From: CADCTQ01 sp963844325
Lineage (GTDB): Bacteria > Bacteroidota > Bacteroidia > Cytophagales > 172606-1
Length of the DNA stretch: 64,000 nt
Direction: 5' to 3'
Assembly: GCA_963844325.1 (NCBI GenBank)
Contig: CAWJNV010000002.1
Location: 4,898,001 to 4,962,000, forward strand
Shown: one piece after another, positions 51,881-59,353 of the stretch
Position numbering within the stretch: position 1 is the first letter of the stretch
Layout of the letters: each line of letters opens with the position of its first letter
Notes under the pieces: generated by a model
Database searches by the model: none
What the model saw: the letters and a program-made list of their open reading frames with translations, nothing else
What the model was told of the DNA's origin: nothing
Translations under genes and position numbers: made by a program

Positions 51881-52735
51881 TCAGCCCTGGCGGTACTGCT
51901 GGGGGGAGCAGCCGGCGGCCTTCCGGAACACTTTGCTGAAATAGGCCGGGTCGGGGTAGCCCAGGTGCCCGGCGATGTCGGCGACCGTACGGCCCGAATA
52001 CCGGAGCAGGTACTTGGCCTCCAGCATTTCCATCGTCAGAATCCAGTGGCTGGGGGCCCGGCCGGTGGTTCGGGTGACCGTGTCGGTGAGGTGCCGCGGG
52101 GTGATGCAGAGCAGGTCGGCGTAGTCCTGCACGCGTTTTTTGCGCAGAAAATGCCCGCCCACGAGTTCTTTGAATTGCCGGGTGATGGCTTCGCCGCGGT
52201 TGGGCGCTTCGGGGGGACCGGGCGCACCGGGGGTATACTCGCGGTGCATCAGGATGAACGCTTCGAGCAGGTAAACCCGCACGAGCCGTTCGTGGTCGGG
52301 GCGCCGGGCGGCGCATTCGGCCTGCACCTTTTCGAGCAGCCCGTGCACGGCCCGGCCCGTCTCGGGCGACAGGTGGAACACGGGCCGTCCTTCGGCGCGG
52401 AAGAAGCCGAACCCGTCGATGAGGCGCTGGTTGAGGTGCGGGCTGTTCATGAACGCGTCGTCGAACACGCAGTAGCGGAACGACAGGTCGGGCGAGGTGT
52501 CGGTGTAGCTCACGATCTGGCCGGGAAACGTGAATACCACCGTGTAGGGCCGGATGGCGTAGGTCTGGAGCCCGATGGTTTCGGTGGCCGTGCCGCGCAG
52601 CGTGAGCCCGAAGGCGTAGTTCATGATGCGCAGGGGCGGCAGGTCCGGCGCCAGGCTCTTTTCCGAGAACAGGCGAAACCCGGGGCTGGTCGCCAGTGCG
52701 TCCGGCTGTTGGATCAGGTTCTGGGCGGGAATCAT
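51881..52735 (-). CDS. AraC family transcription regulator
   Basis: The 284-residue protein has a ligand-sensing N-terminal region (about 1-175) and a C-terminal AraC double helix-turn-helix (about 180-284). The latter has VQDYADLLCITPRHLTDTV and the late signature IAGHLGYPDPAYFSKVFRKA followed by GCSPQQYR. Such proteins act as ligand-dependent activators. ATG 52735 (MIPAQN) is preferred over an in-frame ATG at 52813. A perfect palindrome lies 86 bases upstream of the start (52821-52839) and may be an operator. The neighbouring membrane-protein gene is a likely target. Confidence 0.9.
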   Translation of the reverse strand: MIPAQNLIQQPDALATSPGFRLFSEKSLAPDLPPLRIMNYAFGLTLRGTATETIGLQTYAIRPYTVVFTFPGQIVSYTDTSPDLSFRYCVFDDAFMNSPHLNQRLIDGFGFFRAEGRPVFHLSPETGRAVHGLLEKVQAECAARRPDHERLVRVYLLEAFILMHREYTPGAPGPPEAPNRGEAITRQFKELVGGHFLRKKRVQDYADLLCITPRHLTDTVTRTTGRAPSHWILTMEMLEAKYLLRYSGRTVADIAGHLGYPDPAYFSKVFRKAAGCSPQQYRQG

Positions 52736-52820
52736 AAGGGCTCCTAATTTTTCGGCAAGCTTCTTTCTTCCGTAGCAGTCGTTTTGGATAAAATGTGCAC
52801 ATGCGCCGACCAAGGTAATT

Positions 52821-52839
52821 GTGTCAACAGCGTTGACAC
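52821..52839 (-). promoter_or_regulatory. Perfect palindrome GTGTCAAC-AGC-GTTGACAC
   Basis: An 8-base perfect inverted repeat with a 3-base centre lies upstream of the AraC gene, in the usual operator range. From about 52890 the base composition drops towards the AT-rich island; 52840-53073 holds no gene that I can support. Confidence 0.55.
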
Positions 52840-53073
52840 TTTCTCATTTCCCTCGTAAGCCTCATAAAACTGCCGCATCCGGTAGAGGCTACGGGTATAG
52901 TTGCTTTACCCGGGGTTTTTACCACAGCCGTTAATTACTCTATTTTAACAAAGCTAGTGCAGCAGTAAACAGATCATTGCTACTTGTAATCTCAATGCAC
53001 AAGACTGGAAGCACATCCAATAAGAAACTCTATTTGCTTTAACAAAAACGCCTTAATTATTCTTTTTTTGTTT

Positions 53074-53442
53074 CTATATATACATAAATGACTGAGGTGG
53101 GCTAACTTTGAAATTCTCTGTTATACACAAGGGTACAGAATATTTATAAACATTCTTGATTTTAATTGCAAAGCCTCTTTCTTTACCATTGAAATAATCA
53201 AAAAAATACTCCTTGCTTATACCTGCGGATTCCTTAGTAGTCTTCCATAACTCATCAAGGCTATCATTTATTATTAAATCAATCTCGAACTCGCCAATAA
53301 CCTTTTGCAATGGTGAAGATGCATATACTATGATTGTTTTTATATTCTTGTTTTTGAATATTGACCTGCGAAACTCAAACTGCTTAGTTCCTTCAAAAAT
53401 TTTAATCGCGTGTTCGGGCTTAATCGACAATAAAACTCGCAT
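53074..53442 (-). CDS. ASCH/PUA-like domain protein
   Basis: The 122-residue protein opens MRVLLSIKPEHAIKIFEGTK and continues QFEFRRSIFKNKNIKTI, the pattern of ASCH-type PUA-like beta-barrels. Such domains bind RNA or modified bases, and some act on modified nucleosides. The remaining part (VIGEFEIDLIINDSLDELW, then KERGFAIKIKNV) fits the fold. The start overlaps the end of the PIN-GNAT-EVE gene by 23 bases, so the two are translationally linked. Composition is strongly AT-rich, in line with horizontal transfer. A role in recognising nucleic acid together with the upstream protein is inferred. Confidence 0.82.
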   Translation of the reverse strand: MRVLLSIKPEHAIKIFEGTKQFEFRRSIFKNKNIKTIIVYASSPLQKVIGEFEIDLIINDSLDELWKTTKESAGISKEYFFDYFNGKERGFAIKIKNVYKYSVPLCITENFKVSPPQSFMYI

Positions 53443-54928
53443 CTGTTTCGGTTATTTTTATGATTGTTCTAAATTGATCACTTGAAATTTCTTTAAAGCC
53501 TCTTGGCACATCGGTTAATCCGGCAATAACACCGTTATCAATCAAAGTTTTTAAATTACTTCTTTTCGGAAAAGAATACACATAAAGCATTGAAACAATA
53601 AATGGCCTACTCTTTGTGTTGTATCTCCATTGTTTACGAAGCGCCTCTTCGGAATATACACTTCTCTTTCTGCAAGCTTTTACAAAGTCCTCCTCGTCTT
53701 TAAAGTTTAGAACTACATCTTCTACAACGCAGACCGTGCTCACTACCCCTTTGTATAAACCTCCTGTTCTATAGAAAACTATTATATCTCCCCGCCTAAC
53801 ACTTTTTGTCCATGATCTTGAGACGTAAACTTTGCTAATTGCGTTTCTGTAAGGTTCGTCATCTTCAAAATCTATAGGTGATTCTGTTCTCAAAATTGAA
53901 TCGGGAAATAGTTCCGTATGGTACTCTGGATAAATAGGCACTATATAGCTTCTGCTTTGAATAGATATGTATGGATAAGTTGTTCGAGGACTCTCCGAAT
54001 TAAACCTTTTTCTAAAATCACGAACATAAACACGCTCTCCACTGCTTTTATTTCCCCAAAAATAAAAACCCCAAGATTCTAACAATTCTATTAACCTTAA
54101 TTGCTCTTCTCGTTTATCAAATATAGTTACATAAATTTCATCTACCTTGTTAGCCAGAGCGTTATCAAAAATAATCTTTAAAAATCTTTCCCCTAACCTT
54201 ACGCCATTCCCTACAACTTTAAAAGTTCCGACCTTTAATCTTTTCTTAGGTTTAAATATCGGCTCTATATCTGAGTAAACTTCATCTATTCCTTCTCTTT
54301 TAAGATACAGGAAGGATAGTAAAAGACCGTTGTCTTTATTTATTGTGATATACGCCTTTTCATTTGCCTTTTTGTGAAACCATTTCTCGAATCCTTGATA
54401 ATCTTGTTTTAATGAATCAAAAAAAGCATCCTGCAAATTTATCTGGCCAAACAATGCTTGTCTAACACTTAAAACTTTATAATTGACGAGTTCTGGATAC
54501 TCTGCCGATATTTTTTCAAGGAAGTCGTTGATTTTATAAACACGGTCAATTAGATCTAATTCTTTTGCTTTGAGGTGAATTTTTTTGTCTTCCGATATAA
54601 GCAAATCTACCCTTTCACAATGCACTTCATTAAGCAGAATGCTGTCATTAATGTCATTTGGATTCTGATCATATTTTTTACTAATAATAGCGACCTTCTC
54701 TGACATGGGCGCTATCGTCTGTAAGACCTCATAGCTATTCAACTTAATATTAAAAGTATTAACTATAGTTTTGTTCGCATTCTTATTTATCTCGTCTATA
54801 GTAATTAAGTGCACACATTTTTGATACTTTACTTTGTCCAGCCATTTGAATAGAATGCCTATATCCTGATTGACAACCTTACTAGCTTCCCTATGTATTA
54901 TTATATTTGTATCTAAGAGCGCTTTCAT
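53420..54928 (-). CDS. PIN nuclease - GNAT - EVE/PUA-like fusion protein
   Basis: The 502-residue protein has three parts. Residues 1-130 look like a PIN ribonuclease, with acidic residues Asp6 (MKALLDTNIIIHRE), Glu46 (ITIDEI), Asp92/Asp95 (NDINDS) and Asp114 (LISEDKK). Residues about 185-305 look like a GNAT acetyltransferase, with an acetyl-CoA loop NGVRLGERFLKI and a late LLESWGFYFWGNK. Residues about 318-490 resemble an EVE/PUA-like reader (NAISKVYVSRSWTKSVRRGD, then IIVFYRTGG). PIN domains cut RNA, GNAT toxins can acetylate aminoacyl-tRNA, and PUA/EVE folds read modified bases. The combination suggests a defence or toxin protein. It is in one operon with ASCH and two-TM genes. Confidence 0.8.
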   Translation of the reverse strand: MKALLDTNIIIHREASKVVNQDIGILFKWLDKVKYQKCVHLITIDEINKNANKTIVNTFNIKLNSYEVLQTIAPMSEKVAIISKKYDQNPNDINDSILLNEVHCERVDLLISEDKKIHLKAKELDLIDRVYKINDFLEKISAEYPELVNYKVLSVRQALFGQINLQDAFFDSLKQDYQGFEKWFHKKANEKAYITINKDNGLLLSFLYLKREGIDEVYSDIEPIFKPKKRLKVGTFKVVGNGVRLGERFLKIIFDNALANKVDEIYVTIFDKREEQLRLIELLESWGFYFWGNKSSGERVYVRDFRKRFNSESPRTTYPYISIQSRSYIVPIYPEYHTELFPDSILRTESPIDFEDDEPYRNAISKVYVSRSWTKSVRRGDIIVFYRTGGLYKGVVSTVCVVEDVVLNFKDEEDFVKACRKRSVYSEEALRKQWRYNTKSRPFIVSMLYVYSFPKRSNLKTLIDNGVIAGLTDVPRGFKEISSDQFRTIIKITETDASFIVD

Positions 54929-54965
54929 CTGAATTTACATTCATCTTTGAGATATACATTCATCT

Positions 54966-55949
54966 TTAACTTAATAACTTTTTTACAAAGTAGAGTACTG
55001 TTGATAGCCCTATGAGTAACGCCAACCAAAATTCAAAAGGAAGAGCGCCTACTCCTCCAGCCCCTAAAGTACTTCTGTAGGCTGGAAAAGCTAATAGTAT
55101 GCCACATATTAAATTTACCAGGAACGCTAATGCAAATTGTCCAGTACCAATTCTTTCTCTTGAAAAAATAGAAAAGAAATTAAAGCCATCTGATTTCTTT
55201 TTTTTGTTAAAAACAACAACAAGCTCCTTATCTTTTAATCTTTTGTCAGGCAGATAATGCTTAAACGATAAATATTCCAAGTTTCTAACATTTTTCAGAG
55301 CCGCAGACTCATAAAAGCCGAAATCGTAACTATTTGGAATTATATTAAAACAAAAACAGTTTTCTATTTCACACAAACTTGATTCTCTTATATTGTCTGG
55401 GATATTTCTTGATTCATGAACTTTTATATCATAAATGATTGTAGAACGACTAATACCGTGATTTCTTGTTGAAATTTCTACAAGAGATGGCTCCAAATAG
55501 AATCTTATATATACATTTGGTTTGTCGTTGGCAATAATTTCATTATAAAGACTTAGATCTAGTATTATATTTAATACCCCTCTATTCTCCGCACATTTGA
55601 ATTTGGCTGGAAGAACAGCTAAAGGAGCCCTTCTTGAAAAATTATGAATAACACCTTTTGTGTTTGAGCCACCATCAAGAGAACCGGTGTTTGTTACAGA
55701 GTCGTTAAAAATAAATTTACTGTTCCTAGAATCTTTCAAGTTTTTATACAAATCTTGTACTCCTAAAGTATTAGTAATCCAAGGCGCATACAAATTTAGC
55801 GATAAAAATTTAAAATTTTGCAGAGATTTAGAATCAATTTCTAGTCCAAACTCAACTAACGCAGTGTCATTTGTAAACTCCCAGATACAAATATGAAATC
55901 TTTCTATATGCACTGGTGTATCTGAAAATACAAAATACGTGTTATCCAT
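54966..55949 (-). CDS. Membrane protein with large soluble domain and two C-terminal helices
   Basis: The 327-residue protein has a soluble N-terminal domain of about 260 residues rich in Asn, Ile and Ser. Two hydrophobic helices close to the C-terminus follow (FALAFLVNLICGILLAFPAY and WLALLIGLSTVLYFVKKLL). I recognise no family. It is the first gene of the AT-rich island operon, 37 bases upstream of the PIN-GNAT-EVE gene. In defence systems, two-helix proteins are often membrane-disrupting effectors or anchors; this is an inference from context only. ATG 55949 is the first in-frame start. Confidence 0.75.
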   Translation of the reverse strand: MDNTYFVFSDTPVHIERFHICIWEFTNDTALVEFGLEIDSKSLQNFKFLSLNLYAPWITNTLGVQDLYKNLKDSRNSKFIFNDSVTNTGSLDGGSNTKGVIHNFSRRAPLAVLPAKFKCAENRGVLNIILDLSLYNEIIANDKPNVYIRFYLEPSLVEISTRNHGISRSTIIYDIKVHESRNIPDNIRESSLCEIENCFCFNIIPNSYDFGFYESAALKNVRNLEYLSFKHYLPDKRLKDKELVVVFNKKKKSDGFNFFSIFSRERIGTGQFALAFLVNLICGILLAFPAYRSTLGAGGVGALPFEFWLALLIGLSTVLYFVKKLLS

Positions 55950-56298
55950 ATTTGATCTCGTTTTCTAGGAGTTTATCTTTAAGCTAAAAGGGGTCCGTTC
56001 CTTACTCTGAAGGATAGCATTTTGGCGTTAAATATATGATATTATTTTTTATACTAACAATCAGACTTGCACATTGGTTGAATAATTTTTCAATCATGTA
56101 TAGCTTGACTCATATACGTTACGAACCCATCCTTATAAGTGCCTCTCAGCCGTCTCAAGTAGTAACTGTAAAATTTTACGTTCTAACATTTACCTACTGT
56201 CTGCCTGGTGTTGCAGAATACGCGATTGACGATACAGCGGCTTTTGGTTTCCCTGGTTACCATGCAAAACCAGCGGATACGACTTCTCCTCCCCCCTC

Positions 56299-58728
56299 CT
56301 ACCGCCGCAGCTTCCCCAGCCACTTGCCCGCGTTGAGGAAGTAGAGCACCTTGAGGGAAAGCGTGTGCTGCTGGCGGTTGAGCAGGATGTGGCGGAGGTT
56401 GGCGAAGTAGCCCTCCCGCAGGTGCGACTCCCTGGCGAGGCCGGCGTCTTTCCAGACCACCCGCACCTCGCTGCCCGGCGCGAAGAACCACGAAAACACC
56501 ATGTCCACGTTGAAAGCGTTGAACGTCAGGTTGTGGTCGCCGGCGTAGTCCGTAGCGTCGAGGCGGCCTTCCGGCGTGAGCAGCCCGTACCCGTGGTAGC
56601 GGGCCCCCGAGGCGTAGTGCCGCACCCGCAGCGTGAGCGACATCGACTTGCTGAAAATGTAGCTGCCCGACAGCGTGTTGGTCACCGTCTTCACGTCGCG
56701 CCGGCCCAGGTACACCGAGTCTTCCCGCGCCTGCACGAAGCCCACGTCGTCGTACTTGTTGGTAGCCGTGAAGCCGTACCCGACCGAAAAATGGTTGCTG
56801 AACCGGTACCGGCCGTTCAGCCCGAAGTCGTACGTGCGGCGGCGGTTTTCGGCCAGCTTCCGGTACGAGAGGGTGGCGTCGTAGTAGAAGCGTTTGCGTT
56901 CGTCGGCGGCGTACCAGGCCCCGGCGGAGGCGCTGACCGGCAGCACGTACACCCGGCCCGGGCGGCGGGCCTCGAAAAAGTCGTGGACCGGCACCGGCTC
57001 GCGGCCCAGCCACAGGTCGAGCCTGGCCTGGTTTGTAAAGGTGCCTTCCAGGGACCCGAAAAGCTCGAAGCGCTGGAAGCGGTTGGGCTGGTGCAGCCGG
57101 GAGTACTCGCCGCCCACCTCCGCCTTCAGCGCGTTGAACTTCCAGAACGGTTTGAACACGTTGCAGGACACCGCGGCCCGTTCCGTGACCTCGTTGTTGT
57201 TGAGCAGGATGCCCAGGTCGTTGGGGTTGTAGGCGGCCGACTCCACGTGGTGGCGGTAGCTGTACTGCACGGTCCCGCTGATGCGGCCCCCTTCCAGCGT
57301 GTAGGTGTAGCCCGTGTGGGCGCGCGTCCGCACCGAGTCGAACCGGCGGCTGACGGCCCCCTTGCCGCTCAGGGCGTACGCGTTCTTTTTGTCGGCCAGC
57401 TTAAAAACCATCCCCGTCAGGTTGGCGTCGTGCGGGCTCCCCTGCCGCAGCACGTGGGTATTGACCAGGCTCACGAAGGAGTTGTTTTTGAGCGTCTGGT
57501 CGAGCACCACCACGCTGTAGTTGGAGAGCGGCTGCGTGACCGGGCGCCGCTCCGTCCCGCCTTCCTGCCGGACCACTGCCTCGGCCCGGCCCGTGATGGC
57601 ATTGAGCACCCCCACGCCCAGCCCCTTTTTGGTGCGGCCCGAAATCTTGGTGGCGTTGAGCATCTTCGTCTGGGACGGGTTTTCGACCAGCGTTTCGTCG
57701 CCGGCCAGTTCGTCCTCCACCTCTCCCCGGTGCAGGGGCGGCCCCCCGATGCGGCGGGAGTAGAAAAAGTCGCCCTTGTTGAACAGGTCGGTGCCCTCCT
57801 TGAAGAAGGGCCGGTTTTCGGTGTACTGCACCTCGAAGGGCGACAGGTTGAGCACCTCATTGTCGGACTGCACCTGCCCGAAGTCGGGCACCAGCGACAC
57901 GTCGAGGGTAAAGCTTTCGCTCAGGCCGTACTTGAGGTCCATGCCGCCCACCAGGGCCGACGTCGTGCGGTGCGGCCGGTCGAGGCGGGCCGAATGGTTG
58001 GCCAGGTACGCCGACACGTAGGGCGTCAGCCAAAGCCGCAGCGGCGCCCGGATGCCACGGATGCCCTCCAGCACCCCCGACTGGTTGACCACGCCCTCCA
58101 CGGCCGGGTCTACCGGGTTCCAGTAAAAATCCTCGCCGTTGCGCCTGACGTGGCGCAGGAAGTTGATGCCCCACTTCTGGACGTCGCCCGGGGCGAAGCG
58201 GAGGGCGCCGAACGGAATTTTCATTTCCACCACCCACCCCTGCGGCGTGATGCGGGCGGCACTCTCCCAGACGGCGTCCCACTCCTCGTCTTCCCCACCG
58301 GCGGCGTAGCGGCTGTCGGCCTGCACGCCGGGGGCAGTTACCGTAAAGCTGTAGGCGTTGATCTTGTCGCGGTAGGTATCGAGGATGACCTTAAAATAAT
58401 CGGCATTGCCCTGGTCGTCGCGCTGGCTCAGTTCACGGAGGATGCTATCGGTGGACGGGGCCGCCAGAAAGGCGCCGATGTAGAGGGCTTCCCGGTCGTA
58501 GCCGATTTTTACCCGCGTGGTGTGGGTTTCGGGTTGGCCGGGCACGGGCCTGGCCTGCACGAACCCCGTCGCCGCCCGGGCTCCTTTCCAGGCGCTTTCG
58601 CCCAGCACCCCGTCGATGCGGGGGGCTTTGGTGAACCGCACGGCAGTAGCCCGCTTTTGCGGCGCCTGGGCAAAAGCGAGGAGTGGCAACCCCAACAGGT
58701 GAAAAAATAAGAACAGTCTCCCGAACAC
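56299..58728 (-). CDS. DUF5916 outer-membrane protein with CBM9-like N-domain
   Basis: The 809-residue protein has a signal peptide (about 1-20). A carbohydrate-binding family 9-like domain covers about 27-215 (PRIDGVLGESAWKGARAAT, then KIGYDREALYIGAFL). The DUF5916 part covers about 225-809 and has many alternating strands, as expected for a beta-barrel. The segment ENRPFFKEGTDLFNKGDFFY is typical. DUF5916 proteins are common in Bacteroidota and are thought to be outer-membrane proteins of unknown function. The gene sits at the right border of the AT-rich island, ending about 10 bases from the composition change. The N-terminal sugar-binding fold suggests polysaccharide sensing or uptake. 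Confidence 0.87.
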   Translation of the reverse strand: MFGRLFLFFHLLGLPLLAFAQAPQKRATAVRFTKAPRIDGVLGESAWKGARAATGFVQARPVPGQPETHTTRVKIGYDREALYIGAFLAAPSTDSILRELSQRDDQGNADYFKVILDTYRDKINAYSFTVTAPGVQADSRYAAGGEDEEWDAVWESAARITPQGWVVEMKIPFGALRFAPGDVQKWGINFLRHVRRNGEDFYWNPVDPAVEGVVNQSGVLEGIRGIRAPLRLWLTPYVSAYLANHSARLDRPHRTTSALVGGMDLKYGLSESFTLDVSLVPDFGQVQSDNEVLNLSPFEVQYTENRPFFKEGTDLFNKGDFFYSRRIGGPPLHRGEVEDELAGDETLVENPSQTKMLNATKISGRTKKGLGVGVLNAITGRAEAVVRQEGGTERRPVTQPLSNYSVVVLDQTLKNNSFVSLVNTHVLRQGSPHDANLTGMVFKLADKKNAYALSGKGAVSRRFDSVRTRAHTGYTYTLEGGRISGTVQYSYRHHVESAAYNPNDLGILLNNNEVTERAAVSCNVFKPFWKFNALKAEVGGEYSRLHQPNRFQRFELFGSLEGTFTNQARLDLWLGREPVPVHDFFEARRPGRVYVLPVSASAGAWYAADERKRFYYDATLSYRKLAENRRRTYDFGLNGRYRFSNHFSVGYGFTATNKYDDVGFVQAREDSVYLGRRDVKTVTNTLSGSYIFSKSMSLTLRVRHYASGARYHGYGLLTPEGRLDATDYAGDHNLTFNAFNVDMVFSWFFAPGSEVRVVWKDAGLARESHLREGYFANLRHILLNRQQHTLSLKVLYFLNAGKWLGKLRR

Positions 58729-58936
58729 AAAAAAATAGCACTAACGACGCTGTATGCTCCTACTGGGTTTGCCCCGAGAATGTTACCCGGGCCGGAATGC
58801 ATCGATGAAATGTTTTCATTAAGCCCCTCCAGGGGACAACCCGGGCCGGTACCCCTTACGTGTAATAGCTGCTTTTTGCCCTTTTCACCAGATCAGCGGC
58901 AACGACGAACAACTCACAACCATCAACTACCTATCT

Positions 58937-59194
58937 ATGAGTGGCATCGAGATCATGGGAATCATTGCGGGCGGCCTCACCACTACGTCACTCGTTCCCC
59001 AGGTCGTAAAAACCTACAAATCGCGTTCGGCCGAAGACCTGTCGCTGCGCATGTTTTCGCTCTTCAGCCTCGGCGTGCTGCTGTGGCTGATCTACGGCTT
59101 CATCAACCAAGACCTGCCCATCATCCTGGCCAACGCCGTTACGCTGCTGCTGGCCCTGACGCTGCTTTTCTTCAAATTCCGCTTCCGGGGCTGA
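58937..59194 (+). CDS. SemiSWEET sugar transporter
   Basis: The 85-residue protein has three transmembrane helices and one PQ-loop (TTTSLVPQVVKTYKSRSAED at about 15-34), the hallmark of bacterial SemiSWEET proteins, which work as dimers to pass sugars down a gradient. Its closeness to a glycogen debranching gene suggests handling of glucose or disaccharides. It starts with ATG 58937. The gap upstream, 58729-58936, holds no clear site. Confidence 0.93.
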   Translation: MSGIEIMGIIAGGLTTTSLVPQVVKTYKSRSAEDLSLRMFSLFSLGVLLWLIYGFINQDLPIILANAVTLLLALTLLFFKFRFRG

Positions 59195-59203
59195 GGCCTT
59201 TTT

Positions 59204-59345
59204 TGAGTTCATGAGTATATGAGTTTAAAGTTTATGAGTAGAAACCGTTTGTGAGTCAACGCGTGATCCACTTTGAACTCATGAACTCATAAACTCATAA
59301 ACTCATAAACTCATAAACTCATAAACTTATGAACTCATAAACTCC
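59204..59345. repeat. Long inverted repeat, TCATGAGTTTATGAG family, copy 1
   Basis: The left arm (59204-59240) is GAGTTCATGAGTATATGAG words. The right arm (59274-59345) is a run of ACTCATAA words, longer than the left. The loop contains AGAAACCGTTTG and CAACGCGTGATCCACTTT, which recur with small changes in the copy at 62299-62399. Confidence 0.87.
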
Positions 59346-59353
59346 CTTTCTCC

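Larger units (their letters stand above)
52890..56290. other. AT-rich genomic island with three minus-strand genes
   Basis: The base composition changes abruptly from G+C-rich to about one third G+C by eye, and back at about 56210-56290, at the 3' end of the DUF5916 gene. The gene style (short Ile/Asn/Lys-rich proteins) differs from everything else in the window. I saw no integrase, transposase, tRNA or clear flanking direct repeat. The stretch 55950-56298, upstream of the first island gene, is AT-rich and should hold its promoter; no other gene there can be supported. Confidence 0.8.

Noticed and set aside
53213..53485. Plus-strand frame of 90 codons inside the island
   Set aside because: Antisense to the ASCH and PIN-GNAT-EVE genes with low-complexity composition.
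56036..56344. 102-codon frame at the right border of the AT-rich island
   Set aside because: It crosses the composition boundary and ends in antisense of the DUF5916 gene; no domain or promoter supports it.
56365..58710. Plus-strand open frame of 781 codons
   Set aside because: Antisense of the DUF5916 gene, which has a signal peptide and recognisable domains.
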